In this document: positions 1 to 8,341 of the stretch, piece after piece | Layout: each line of letters starts with the position of its first letter | How positions within the stretch are numbered: the first letter of the stretch is position 1 | Assembly: GCF_003857015.1 (NCBI RefSeq) | Contig: NZ_QGGF01000586.1 | Location: 1 to 36,436, forward strand | Direction: 5' to 3' | DNA: 36,436 bases | DNA from: Micromonospora globispora | GTDB lineage: Bacteria > Actinomycetota > Actinomycetes > Mycobacteriales > Micromonosporaceae | Notes under the pieces: model-generated | Database searches by the model: none | Told to the model about the DNA's origin: nothing | Seen by the model: the letters and a program-made list of their open reading frames with translations, nothing else | Program-made: the position numbers and the translations under genes

Positions 1-123
1 CGGTGACCCTCCGCGCGGCCGCGCCCAGCGACGAGGTCACCCCGGCGCACCTGCGCACCGTGGTCGGCCTGGTGCTGCACCTGGTCCGCGAGCTCGCCGG
101 CGCTGCGCGGCCGGTCGTTCGCG

Positions 124-975
124 GTGGGCCGACGCCCGGAGCCGGCGGCGGTGCGGGCCGTGCCGCGCACCGAGGCGGTCACCCTCGACCAGGTCGGCGG
201 CCTGCCCGAGGTGGTGGCCCAGTTCCGGGAGGTCGCCGTGTCGTTCCGCCACCCGGACGTGATGGCCCGCTGGGGCGCCCGCCGGCCGCAGGGCATCCTG
301 ATGTACGGCCCACCGGGCACCGGCAAGACGATGCTGGCCCGGGCGCTGGCCAACGAGATCGGCGCCGACTTCCGGGAGATCCGCACCCCGGAGATCCTCG
401 ACAAGTACCTCGGCGGCTCCGAGCGCAACATCAAGCAGATCTTCCGCGAGGCCCGTCGCTACCGGCAGCCCACCGTGATGCTCTTCGACGAGTTCGACAG
501 CATCATCAGCTACGCCGGCGCGGGCGGGGACGCCGCCAGCCAGGCGGTGAACGCCGTCGCCGGCATCTTCAAGCAGGAGATGAACACCCTCTTCGAGGAG
601 AACCCGGACGTCATCGTGGTGGCCACCACCAACTTCCCGCACCGGGTCGACGCCTCGCTGGTCCGGTCCGGCCGCTTCGACATCAAGCTCGCCATCCCGG
701 CACCCGACGAGTCCGGCCGCGCCGAGATCATCACCAAGATGATCCGCGAGCTGATCGAGCGGCACGAGCGGCCGGGCTTCCGGATGTTCGCCGCCGACGT
801 CGACTCCGCCGAGCTCGCCGCGCTCACCCCCGGTCTGACCGGCGCGGACCTGCGCGAGGTGCTGCGTCGGGTGCAGCTGGCCAAGGCGATGCGGGAGGCC
901 ACCGGTGTCGGGCGGGTCGGCCCGATCAGCCAGGATGACCTCCGGGAGGGCGTCGCCGGCCTGCGTCGCGGGTGA
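124..975 (+). CDS. AAA+ family ATPase (5' end cut or frame-broken)
   Basis: ATP-driven remodelling protein of the FtsH/Cdc48-like AAA+ group. Counting from GTG 124, Walker A GPPGTGKT is at residues 62-69 and Walker B LFDEFD at about 120-125. A second-region-of-homology segment with ATTN and RSGRFD supplies the arginine fingers (R181, R184). The lid domain contains a LTGADLREVLRR-like sensor-2 region. The substrate is not visible. GTG 124 is the only good start in this frame, but it has no clear ribosome site, and helical protein-like sequence upstream (3-100) lies in another frame. The true N-terminus is therefore probably upstream of the window, with a one-base indel near 99-103. The acyl-CoA dehydrogenase follows after 28 bases. 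Confidence 0.8.
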   Translation: MGRRPEPAAVRAVPRTEAVTLDQVGGLPEVVAQFREVAVSFRHPDVMARWGARRPQGILMYGPPGTGKTMLARALANEIGADFREIRTPEILDKYLGGSERNIKQIFREARRYRQPTVMLFDEFDSIISYAGAGGDAASQAVNAVAGIFKQEMNTLFEENPDVIVVATTNFPHRVDASLVRSGRFDIKLAIPAPDESGRAEIITKMIRELIERHERPGFRMFAADVDSAELAALTPGLTGADLREVLRRVQLAKAMREATGVGRVGPISQDDLREGVAGLRRG

Positions 976-1003
976 CCGCCCACCGGCCCATGAGAGGAGA
1001 CCC

Positions 1004-2818
1004 GTGTCGTCCACCCTGCTGTCCCGTCGGGACCTGACGTTCCTGCTCTACGACTGGCTCGACGTGACCCGGCTGACCGAGCGGCCCCGCTACGCGGAGC
1101 ACTCCCGGGAGACCTTCGACGACGTGCTGGACCTCTCCGCCCGGGTGGCCGCCGAGCACTTCGCCACCCACAACCGGGCCGCCGACGCCGCCGAACCCAC
1201 CTTCGACGGTCGCCAGGTGCACACCATCCCGCAGGTCAAGGCGGCGCTCGACGTCTTCGCCCAGACCGGGCTGCTGGCCGCCAGCATGGACGAGTCGATC
1301 GGCGGGATGCAGCTTCCGCACGCGGTCGCCGCCGCCTGCTTCGCCTGGTTCCAGGCCGCCAACATCGGCACCGCCGCCTACCCGTTCCTCACCCTCGGCA
1401 ACGCCAACCTGCTGCTGGCCCACGGCAGCGCCGAGCAGATCGACACCTGGGTCCGGCCGATGGTCGAGGGGCGGTTCTTCGGCACCATGTGCCTGTCCGA
1501 GCCGCAGGCCGGCAGCTCCCTGGCCGACATCACCACCCGCGCCGAGCCGCAGGCCGACGGCACGTACCGGCTGGTCGGCACCAAGATGTGGATCTCCGGC
1601 GGCGAGCACGAGCTGGCCGAGAACATCGTCCACCTGGTGCTGGCCCGGATCCCCGGTGGCCCGCCCGGCGTCAAGGGCATCTCCCTGTTCATCGCGCCCA
1701 AGATCCTCTTGGGCGCCGACGGCCGGCTCGGCCCCCGCAACGACGTGGTGCTGGTCGGCCTCAACCACAAGATGGGGTACCGGGGCACCACCAACACCCT
1801 GCTCAACTTCGGCGAGGGGGTGCACCGGCCGTACGGGCAGCCGGGCGCGGTCGGCTATCTGGTCGGCGAGCCGCACCAGGGGCTGGCGCAGATGTTCCAC
1901 ATGATGAACGAGGCGCGCGTCGGCGTCGGCGCGGGCGCGACCGCCCTGGGCTACACCGGTTACCTGAAGTCGGTCGACTACGCCCGCCAGCGCCCGCAGG
2001 GCCGCCCCCTCGCCGACAAGGACCCGACCGTGCCGCAGGTCCCGATCGTCGCGCACCCCGACGTCCGCCGGATGCTGCTGGCGTCGAAGAGCTACGTGGA
2101 GGGCGCGCTCGCCCTCGTGCTCTACTGTGGCCGGCTGCTCGACGAGGAGAAGACGGCCCCGGCCGAGGCGGATCGGGCGCGGGCGCACCTGCTGCTGGAC
2201 ATGCTCACCCCGATCGCCAAGAGCTGGCCGTCGCAGTGGTGCCTGGCCGCCAACGACCTGGCCATCCAGGTGCACGGCGGGTACGGCTACACCCGTGACT
2301 ACGACGTCGAGCAGCACTGGCGGGACAACCGGCTCAACCCGATCCACGAGGGCACCCACGGCATCCAGGCGCTGGACCTGCTCGGCCGGAAGGTCACCAT
2401 GCAGGGTGGTGCGGGGCTGGCGCTGCTGCTGGAGACGATCGGCGCGACGATCAGCCGGGCCCGGAAGGCCGAGGGGGAGGCCGCCGAGCTGGCCGTTCAG
2501 CTCGGCGGCGCGCTGGAGCGGGTCGGCGCGGTGACCCGCCGGCTCTGGGGGACCGGCGAGCCGGAGGTGGCCCTGGCCAACGCCAGCGTCTACCTGGAGG
2601 CGGTCGGGCACGTGGTGATCGCCTGGATGTGGCTGGAGCAGCTGCTCACCGTCGAGGCGGCCGGCTCGCCGGACGGCCCGGAGGGTGACTTCCTCGCCGG
2701 CAAGCGGCAGGCGGCGCGGTACTTCTTCCGCTTCGAGCTGCCCCGCACCGGACCGCAGTTCGACCTCCTGGCGAGCCTGGACCGGACCACGCTGGAGATG
2801 CGGGAGAGCTGGTTCTGA
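1004..2818 (+). CDS. Acyl-CoA dehydrogenase, large (about 600 aa) type
   Basis: FAD-dependent alpha,beta-dehydrogenation of an acyl-CoA. The protein is 604 aa, the length of the large subgroup that includes DmdC-like 3-methylmercaptopropionyl-CoA dehydrogenases, rather than the usual 380 aa. The FAD/substrate segment reads MCLSEPQAGSSL followed by KMWISGGEH. The likely catalytic base is E449 in the motif IHEGTHGIQA near the end of the core, followed by a C-terminal helical extension. Start GTG 1004 is preceded by GAGGAGA at about 993-999. The real substrate cannot be told from sequence; a fatty acyl or sulfur-containing acyl-CoA is possible. No partner ETF gene is in the window. Confidence 0.92.
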   Translation: MSSTLLSRRDLTFLLYDWLDVTRLTERPRYAEHSRETFDDVLDLSARVAAEHFATHNRAADAAEPTFDGRQVHTIPQVKAALDVFAQTGLLAASMDESIGGMQLPHAVAAACFAWFQAANIGTAAYPFLTLGNANLLLAHGSAEQIDTWVRPMVEGRFFGTMCLSEPQAGSSLADITTRAEPQADGTYRLVGTKMWISGGEHELAENIVHLVLARIPGGPPGVKGISLFIAPKILLGADGRLGPRNDVVLVGLNHKMGYRGTTNTLLNFGEGVHRPYGQPGAVGYLVGEPHQGLAQMFHMMNEARVGVGAGATALGYTGYLKSVDYARQRPQGRPLADKDPTVPQVPIVAHPDVRRMLLASKSYVEGALALVLYCGRLLDEEKTAPAEADRARAHLLLDMLTPIAKSWPSQWCLAANDLAIQVHGGYGYTRDYDVEQHWRDNRLNPIHEGTHGIQALDLLGRKVTMQGGAGLALLLETIGATISRARKAEGEAAELAVQLGGALERVGAVTRRLWGTGEPEVALANASVYLEAVGHVVIAWMWLEQLLTVEAAGSPDGPEGDFLAGKRQAARYFFRFELPRTGPQFDLLASLDRTTLEMRESWF

Positions 2819-2945
2819 CCGTCGGCGTAGCTTGCTGACGGACAGCGGCAGGCGCGGCCTGACGAGGTTCCGGAGTAGCTACCGGCGGTCCTGGACCGAT
2901 TGGCGCGGCCAGCGAATGCACCTGGGCGTGGCTGATCATTGAGCG

Positions 2946-3941
2946 GTGATGAACCCTGCCGCGCTGCCGGCCGACCCAGGTGCGTTCTCGTTGGCCGTTC
3001 CGCCGCTGTTTGCCGCGCTGGCTCCGGCGCGGAGCATCCTCATCGCCGGAGCGGGCGGGGGGTTCGACGTGTACGCCGGCCTGCCCTTGGCGTTCGCCCT
3101 GTGGCGCGGCGGCGCACAGGTGCACCTGGCCAGCCTGTCCTTTTCCCAGCTCGAGTTGATCGACCGGGACGCGTGGGTAGCGGAGCACGTCGCGGCGGTG
3201 CAGCCGGATACCACCAGCCCGGACTGGTACTTCCCCGAACGGACGCTCGCCCGGTGGCTGGCGGCTCAGGAGCTGCCGTCGGCCGTGTACGCCTTTCCGC
3301 CGCTCGGTGTCCAGCCGTTACGGGCGGCGTACCGGTACCTGGTCGAACAACTCAACATCGATGCGGTGGTGCTGGTCGATGGCGGCACCGATGTCCTGCT
3401 GCGCGGCGACGAAAGCGATCTCGGCACCCCGGTGGAGGACATCACCAGCCTGGCCGCCGTGGCCGCACTGGACGTGCCGGTCAAGCTGGTGACCAGTCTC
3501 GGCTTCGGCATCGACGCCTACGACGGCGTCAACCACGTCCAGGTGCTGGAGAACCTCGCCGCGCTCGACCGCGACGGCGGCTACCTCGGTGCCCTGTCCA
3601 TCCCCGGTTCCAGCCGGGAGGCGGCGCTGTACCGCGATGCTGTCGCCGACGCCCAGGCCGCCACCCCGGACCGGCCGAGCATCGTCCAAGGACAGATCGC
3701 CGCCGCCACCGGCGGCGCCTTCGGAGACGTCCGGTTTACCCGGCGCACCGGCGGCGGCGACCTGTTCGTCAACCCGCTGATGGCGATCTACTTCACCGTC
3801 GACCTCGACAAACTCGCCGCCCGATGCCTGTACCTCGACCGCATCGAGAACACCATCGGCAGGCGACAGGTCATCACGCGCATCCAAGCGTTCCGCGACG
3901 AACTCCTCAGCGCACGCATGCCCCGCGCGTTTCCCCACTGA
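2946..3941 (+). CDS. DUF1152 domain protein
   Basis: A 331-aa protein of the DUF1152 family, whose function is unknown. A glycine-rich nucleotide-binding-like loop near the N-terminus (AGAGGGFDVYAGLPLA, about residues 35-50) and a second conserved patch VLVDGGTDVLLRGDE (about 140-154) mark the family. A central stretch TSLGFGIDAYDGV and the C-terminal YFTVDLDKLAAR are also typical. No signal peptide or membrane segment is seen. GTG 2946 is immediately followed by ATG 2949 and either could start it. A GATCAT box lies 6 nt before GTG 2946 with no ribosome site, so a leaderless message is likely. It stands alone. Confidence 0.82.
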   Translation: MMNPAALPADPGAFSLAVPPLFAALAPARSILIAGAGGGFDVYAGLPLAFALWRGGAQVHLASLSFSQLELIDRDAWVAEHVAAVQPDTTSPDWYFPERTLARWLAAQELPSAVYAFPPLGVQPLRAAYRYLVEQLNIDAVVLVDGGTDVLLRGDESDLGTPVEDITSLAAVAALDVPVKLVTSLGFGIDAYDGVNHVQVLENLAALDRDGGYLGALSIPGSSREAALYRDAVADAQAATPDRPSIVQGQIAAATGGAFGDVRFTRRTGGGDLFVNPLMAIYFTVDLDKLAARCLYLDRIENTIGRRQVITRIQAFRDELLSARMPRAFPH

Positions 3942-4043
3942 AGGCCCGGACGGCGGCAGATCCGGATCCGTTGGTACCACGGCTGCTCATGGCCATATAG
4001 CGGCATCGAGTTCGGATTCCAACGTCTGTCGCATCGTGGATGC

Positions 4044-4049
4044 TAGGTT
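4044..4049 (+). promoter_or_regulatory. -10 box of leaderless gene at 4057
   Basis: TAGGTT lies exactly 7 nt before ATG 4057 with no Shine-Dalgarno between, the geometry of a leaderless actinobacterial transcript. A -35 box is not obvious. Confidence 0.45.
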
Positions 4050-4056
4050 CGCCGGC

Positions 4057-4686
4057 ATGACTGTCCAGATCACGGCCGGGCAGTTCCACGCGGCCGACGG
4101 TGTCGAGGACTGGCGCTGCCTCTACCACGTGGTTTCGACCTGTTTCCGGACCGGCTCGCTGGCTCGCGGCATCACGCTGGTCGATGAGATCGGGCGACTC
4201 GCCAGCGGCGCGGAGCAGCAGCACGTCAACATCGACCTGCGCCATGCCGTTGTCACGGTGTCGCTGTCGTTGCGCGACATCGCGCTGGCCCGCCGAATCT
4301 CGGCCGCGGCCAAGGACCTGGGCATCCCCGCCGACGCGAGTGCCGTACAGCTCATCAATGTCACTCTCGACACACTCGTCGGCGCCGACGTGCTGCCGTT
4401 CTGGCGGGCGCTGCTCAGTTATCGGCAAATCGGTGACGATTATCTGGCCGACCCGGCGCGCCGAGGCCCGGGCTTCGGGCTGCAGCCAATGGACGCGGCG
4501 CGCCCACAGCGTAACCGCATGCACCTCGATATCGCCGTCCCGCATGACCAGGCCGAAGCTCGCATCGCCGCAGCCCTGGCGGCGGGCGGCCAGCTGATCT
4601 CTGACGCGCACGCGCCGAAGTGGTGGGTCCTAGCCGACGCCGAGGGCAATGAGGCCTGCGTAGCCACCTGGATCGGGCGCGAATAG
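4057..4686 (+). CDS. Pterin-4a-carbinolamine dehydratase-like / VOC fusion
   Basis: A 209-aa two-domain protein. Residues about 5-95 resemble pterin-4a-carbinolamine dehydratase, including the HVNIDLRH region that matches the family's histidine-centred active-site strand, and a helix rich in RDIALARRISA. Residues about 105-209 form a glyoxalase/VOC-like domain with NRMHLDIAVP and a closing WWVLADAEGNEACVATW strand. Such fusions are known in actinomycetes and are usually labelled VOC family protein; their substrate is unknown. ATG 4057 is chosen over the upstream in-frame GTG because a TAGGTT box sits 7 nt before it. It is a single-gene unit. Confidence 0.78.
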   Translation: MTVQITAGQFHAADGVEDWRCLYHVVSTCFRTGSLARGITLVDEIGRLASGAEQQHVNIDLRHAVVTVSLSLRDIALARRISAAAKDLGIPADASAVQLINVTLDTLVGADVLPFWRALLSYRQIGDDYLADPARRGPGFGLQPMDAARPQRNRMHLDIAVPHDQAEARIAAALAAGGQLISDAHAPKWWVLADAEGNEACVATWIGRE

Positions 4687-4939
4687 CGGACCTCCTCGGG
4701 ACATACGCCATCACCCGCGATTGCTATCCCCGCACCCGGAAAGCGGCAGACGGTGGGACTACTCGTAGCCGGTGGCGGCGATGATCTCCGCGAACAGGGG
4801 CGACATGACGCCCGCAGTGCGCCGAGCGGCGGAGGTCCCGTGAAAAAATCTTCTGGCATAGCGTCGGATCCGGGGCGAGTCGTTCGTAGAACAGGTGACA
4901 GGCGGCCGGGGGAGGCCGCCGGGACAGGGGAGTCATGGG

Positions 4940-5314
4940 ATGACGCGGTACTTGATCTCGTTCGATGCCGGCGCGATGGACCACATCCCCGACGAGGAGA
5001 TGCCCGACGTGGGCAAGGCCTCGCACGCGGTGGTCCAGGAGGCCGTGAACGCCGGCGTGTGGGTGTTCGGCGCCGGACTGGAAACGCAGAGGGCGAGCGT
5101 CGTGGCCACGGACGGGATGGTCACCGACGGCCCTTACCCGGAGACCAAGGAGGTCGTTGGCGGGTTCTCGGTGGTCGACGTGGCCTCACGCGAGGAGGCG
5201 CTGGCGTGGGCTGCCAAGATCGCCGTCGCTTGCCGCTGTGCGCAAGAGGTCCGGCAGCTCCTGCCCGACCCCGAACAAGACGCGATGCTCCGCCAGGCTG
5301 ACAGGCGATGGTGA
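4940..5314 (+). CDS. YCII-related domain protein
   Basis: A 124-aa protein of the YCII/DGPF group: small alpha-beta barrels found alone or next to sigma factors. The N-terminal strand MTRYLISFDAG and the central patch VTDGPYPETKEVVGGFSVVDV (DGPF-type motif) are diagnostic. The C-terminal helix begins with REEALAWAAK. ATG 4940 is preceded by GGGGAG at about 4927-4932. No ECF sigma gene is adjacent, so the usual partner is missing here. Enzymatic activity, if any, is unknown. Confidence 0.85.
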   Translation: MTRYLISFDAGAMDHIPDEEMPDVGKASHAVVQEAVNAGVWVFGAGLETQRASVVATDGMVTDGPYPETKEVVGGFSVVDVASREEALAWAAKIAVACRCAQEVRQLLPDPEQDAMLRQADRRW

Positions 5315-5683
5315 CATCCCGACGACGTCTGATCGAGGGAGACCTGCCACGTTAGAGCAAGACTTGCGTGGCCGCAGTTGACGACGCGGGTCTGCGCATC
5401 GACCTGAACTGGGAACGCGGGGCGGTCACCCCGGGAATCGGGCGTGGGACGAAGCCCGGTCCTCGGGCCTGGCCGGATCCCCGCAACCAATGATCACCCA
5501 GTGGAGCGACAGCCCATCGCGGCGAGTGTGCCCGCTCATCGGCGGATCAGGATGTGTGACCCTGGCGCCTCGGCTGGCAAGTGCGGCGGTGTCAGGTGGC
5601 GGTGCGGGCACCGCCAGAATCGACGTGCTTCCGGCGCTGGTACCGGGCCTGCTCTGCCCAATCCGGGCTCATATAGTCGTGCA
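5315..5683. other. Intergenic stretch, no convincing gene
   Basis: About 370 bases. Short open frames exist on both strands, including one with a Cys-rich CGG...RCGH patch near 5580-5620, but none has a start with a ribosome site or family resemblance. It ends with the -10 box of the methyltransferase. Confidence 0.5.
5672..5677 (+). promoter_or_regulatory. -10 box of the methyltransferase gene
   Basis: TATAGT is 6 nt before GTG 5684 and 12 nt before ATG 5690, with no Shine-Dalgarno. This suggests leaderless translation from GTG 5684. Confidence 0.5.
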
Positions 5684-6292
5684 GTGCACATGGAACCGGT
5701 CCGGCAGGCATACGCGTCCGTCGCCGAGCTCTACATCGGGCTGTTCGGTACACGCGAGCAGGTACACGCCGACGACCTCGCCTTCATCGGGCGACATCTG
5801 GCGGGCCGACCTGGCACGGTGCTCGATCTGGGTTGCGGGCCTGGCCATATCACCGGTTACCTTCGCTCGCTGGGCGTCGACGCAACGGGAATCGACATGG
5901 TCCCCGAGTTCATCGCCCATGCGCAGGCGGCCCATCCGAGCGGTAGCTACGAACTCGGGTCGATGGAAAGTCTCGACGTTGCCGACCACTCCGTCGCCGG
6001 CATCCTGGCCTGGGGCTCGTTGATCCATCTGCCGCCGCAAGATCTCGACGGCGTGCTCGCTGAGTTCCGGCGAGTAATGGCTTCGGCCGGGACGTTAGTG
6101 CTTGGTCTCTTCGTAGGTGACGAGGTCGCCGCCTTCGACCACAAAGTCGTGACCGCGTATCGCTGGCCCGTCGACGAGTTCTCCGAGCGACTGGCGCGGG
6201 CCGGCTTCACGGAGGTTGAGCGCCTGCAGCGGCCCAGCGAAGGCACTCACCGACCGCACGCCGCCATCGCGGCAATCGCGACCGAAGGGTGA
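5684..6292 (+). CDS. Class I SAM-dependent methyltransferase
   Basis: About 202 aa. The SAM-binding motif I is VLDLGCGPGHITGYL (near residues 43-57), motif II is the acidic end GIDMVPEF, and a later motif is AGILAWGSLIHLPP. It belongs to the methyltransferase-11/25 type used for many small-molecule substrates; the substrate cannot be named. GTG 5684 (reading V-H-M) or ATG 5690 could start translation; the -10 geometry favours 5684. It is a solitary gene in the accessory block. Confidence 0.87.
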   Translation: MHMEPVRQAYASVAELYIGLFGTREQVHADDLAFIGRHLAGRPGTVLDLGCGPGHITGYLRSLGVDATGIDMVPEFIAHAQAAHPSGSYELGSMESLDVADHSVAGILAWGSLIHLPPQDLDGVLAEFRRVMASAGTLVLGLFVGDEVAAFDHKVVTAYRWPVDEFSERLARAGFTEVERLQRPSEGTHRPHAAIAAIATEG

Positions 6293-6483
6293 ACTAGGTC
6301 GGCGGGCCTCCATGCTCGCTCATCGGCAGATCCGCGCACACTCAGCGGCATGATGAGCGGACGGTTGGTGGCGTATCCGTGAGATGCCATCCGGACTCGT
6401 TGGGCGTCATCCACGGCGCCGACGGGTCAGAAGCTGCTGCCGCTCTGCCGGTCGTCTGAGGCTCCTGCCCGGCGGGCGTGCGA

Positions 6484-6489
6484 TAGGTT
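6484..6489 (+). promoter_or_regulatory. -10 box of the GNAT gene
   Basis: TAGGTT ends 7 nt before ATG 6497, the same box and spacing as at 4044 and nearly as at 7469. Confidence 0.45.
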
Positions 6490-6496
6490 GCCCGCC

Positions 6497-7045
6497 ATGA
6501 CTGAGCTCGGACCCGTCGCCTGGCCACCTGCCCCGATACGGACCGAACGGCTCGTGCTCCGTGAGTCCGAGGCCCGGGACCGTGCGGCGTTCATCGAGCT
6601 GTTCGCCTCGCCCGAGGTGGGCACCTACCTCGGTGGCCCTCGACCGCGTGATGAGCTCGAGCGCGCGGTGCCTGAGGTGCCCGGGCGGCGCCCTGGCCTT
6701 TTCGTGGTCGATCTCGACGGAGCGACGATCGGCACCATCGAGCTCAACCGGCGCGACGCGGAGCGTCGGAGTCATGTCCGTCCGGATGCCGGGGAGGCCG
6801 AGCTCGGCTACCTGTTCCTGCCAGAGGCATGGGGACGCGGGTACGCCGCCGAGGCGTGCGCGGCGGCGCTCGGCTGGTTCGCCGACGCGCTTCCCGGCGA
6901 GCCGGTGGTGCTCTGCACCCAGACCGCCAACGACCGCTCGATGCGCCTCGCGGCGAAGCTGGGGTTCACCGAGGTGCAACGGTACGAGGCGTGGGGCGCC
7001 GAACAGTGGTTCGGCGTATGGTCCCCGGTCACGCCGCCCGCTTGA
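6497..7045 (+). CDS. GNAT N-acetyltransferase, RimJ/RimL type
   Basis: A 182-aa acetyl-CoA-dependent acetyltransferase. The start of the fold is IRTERLVLRESEARD, and the acetyl-CoA pyrophosphate loop is ELGYLFLPEAWGRGYAAEA at about residues 105-123. The closing strand NDRSMRLAAKLGFTEV is typical of the RimJ/RimL branch that acetylates protein N-termini, antibiotics or other amines. Substrate unknown. An upstream in-frame TTG (6488) is less likely because it lies inside the promoter box. Confidence 0.88.
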   Translation: MTELGPVAWPPAPIRTERLVLRESEARDRAAFIELFASPEVGTYLGGPRPRDELERAVPEVPGRRPGLFVVDLDGATIGTIELNRRDAERRSHVRPDAGEAELGYLFLPEAWGRGYAAEACAAALGWFADALPGEPVVLCTQTANDRSMRLAAKLGFTEVQRYEAWGAEQWFGVWSPVTPPA

Positions 7046-7070
7046 GCTCGTGCCCGGCAGCACGATGGAT

Positions 7071-7157
7071 CTACGAGGCCGCCGATCGGTCGTCGGCCTC
7101 GGCGCGGCGCTTGACCTAGTGGAGCACGTCGGAAGGGAAGCGTACGGGGATGGGCGT
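7071..7157 (-). pseudogene. Possible ribbon-helix-helix antitoxin remnant
   Basis: Reading the minus strand from 7157 gives 29 codons: TPIPVRFPSDVLH, a stop, VKRRAEADDRSAAS, a stop. The pattern of a basic strand then amphipathic helix then DDRSxxS turn is like CopG/RHH antitoxins. Two in-frame stops mean it is not functional as it stands. No toxin is seen beside it. The stretch is short and chance resemblance is possible. Confidence 0.3.
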
Positions 7158-7468
7158 TGTCAGCCGCGCTGCGCGGTGCCGAGAAGATCCAGGGCACCGG
7201 GCGGATAAGCCACCACGCCCAACGACTGTTCCCGTAGCGAGCCGCGACATCGCAGACCTACGACTGAGCGGGCGCACGTTGTGCCTACAAGCCTCCGCTG
7301 GGGCGACCGAGCGAACGCCCGCACATCGGCAAGATCGGACGCAGGCCTCCGCGAGGGTCTGTCGCGGTGGGTAGCGCTCAGTCGGCGGCAGATCCGTGCA
7401 CCCGGATCTTCGGGCCAGGCCGGCTATGTTCTGATCTGATGCGCCCCAGCTCTCTCGCGGCTTGCGGG

Positions 7469-7474
7469 TAGGTT
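7469..7474 (+). promoter_or_regulatory. -10 box of the nitrilase-fold gene
   Basis: TAGGTT ends 6 nt before GTG 7481, with no ribosome site between. Leaderless start inferred. Confidence 0.45.
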
Positions 7475-7480
7475 GGCGCG

Positions 7481-8212
7481 GTGCGGATCGGTGCCTGCCA
7501 GACCCGGGAGATCCTCGGTGACGTGGACGCGGCGGTGACGGTCATCCAGGGCTTCGCGGAGCGGGCTGACGCGGCGGGGGTTGAACTGCTGCTGTTCCCG
7601 GAGTGCTTCCTGCAGGGCTATCTGGTCACGGGCCAGCATGTGCACCGCCACGCATTCGACGTGCGTTCGACGGAGTTCGCTGCGGTGTTGGCACGGCTGG
7701 CCGGCATCCGGCAGATGCTCGTGCTCGGCATGATCGAGCGGTGGCGGCGCCGGTACTACAACACGGCGCTGGTCGTCACGGGCGGTCGAGTGGTAGGCGG
7801 GTATCGCAAGACCTTCCTGACCGGCGGAGAGTCGGTGTTCACCGCGGGTGACACCTACCCGGTGTTCACCTACGAGGGTGTGCGATTCGGCATCAACATC
7901 TGCTACGACACGCAGTTCCCGCAGGCAGCGGCCGCGGTGGCGGCGGGTGAGGCGCAGGTGTTGCTGGTGCCGGCGCAGAACATGATGCGCCGCGAGAAGG
8001 CATTCTGGTGGCAGGCCCGGCACAACGAGATCGGCGCGCGACGGGTCCAGGAGACGGGCATGTGGCTGGTCTCGGCCGATGTCACCGGCGAACGTGACGA
8101 GTCCCGGATCGGGCTGGGCCCGACCTGCGTCATTGACCCAGTCGGCCAAGTGGTGGCGCAAGTCCGCACGGGGACGACCGGAATGGCCACCATCGAGATC
8201 GACCCGCCGTAA
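7481..8212 (+). CDS. Carbon-nitrogen hydrolase (nitrilase superfamily)
   Basis: A 243-aa cytosolic amidase/nitrilase-fold enzyme with the full catalytic triad: E41 in FPECFL, K110 in YRKTFL and C141 in NICYDTQFP. The usual fold end, GPTCVIDPVGQVVAQ, is also present. Length is slightly short for the superfamily (260-300 aa) but all catalytic parts are there. It hydrolyses an amide or nitrile C-N bond; the substrate is not predictable. It is a single-gene unit with a leaderless-type start. Confidence 0.9.
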   Translation: MRIGACQTREILGDVDAAVTVIQGFAERADAAGVELLLFPECFLQGYLVTGQHVHRHAFDVRSTEFAAVLARLAGIRQMLVLGMIERWRRRYYNTALVVTGGRVVGGYRKTFLTGGESVFTAGDTYPVFTYEGVRFGINICYDTQFPQAAAAVAAGEAQVLLVPAQNMMRREKAFWWQARHNEIGARRVQETGMWLVSADVTGERDESRIGLGPTCVIDPVGQVVAQVRTGTTGMATIEIDPP

Positions 8213-8335
8213 GTCGCCCACCACCGACTTCGCTCCACTCGGCTCGCGACAGAACCCATTAGAAGAGTGCCCCCGGCACAGTCCCGAACTGATATGACGG
8301 CAGGCCCGTGGGGGCAGGGCGACCGGCTCCGGGCC

Positions 8336-8341
8336 TAGCAT
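8336..8341 (+). promoter_or_regulatory. Possible -10 box inside the start of the gene at 8340
   Basis: TAGCAT overlaps ATG 8340 and ends 7 nt before in-frame GTG 8349. By analogy with neighbouring leaderless genes the real start may be GTG 8349. Confidence 0.35.

Larger units (their letters stand above)
7046..7480. other. Intergenic stretch with possible antitoxin relic
   Basis: About 435 bases without an intact gene. The minus strand at 7071-7157 resembles a ribbon-helix-helix antitoxin fragment (listed separately). The remainder shows no start, repeat or RNA gene that I can support, until the promoter box at 7469. Confidence 0.5.

Noticed and set aside
926..2611. Long open frame antisense to the acyl-CoA dehydrogenase
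   Set aside because: It is a high-GC mirror frame with repetitive Gly/Ala/Val composition and no family features; the dehydrogenase on the plus strand is clear.
5430..5660. N-terminal extension of the methyltransferase from 5444
   Set aside because: Composition is not protein-like and a TATAGT box lies just before GTG 5684.
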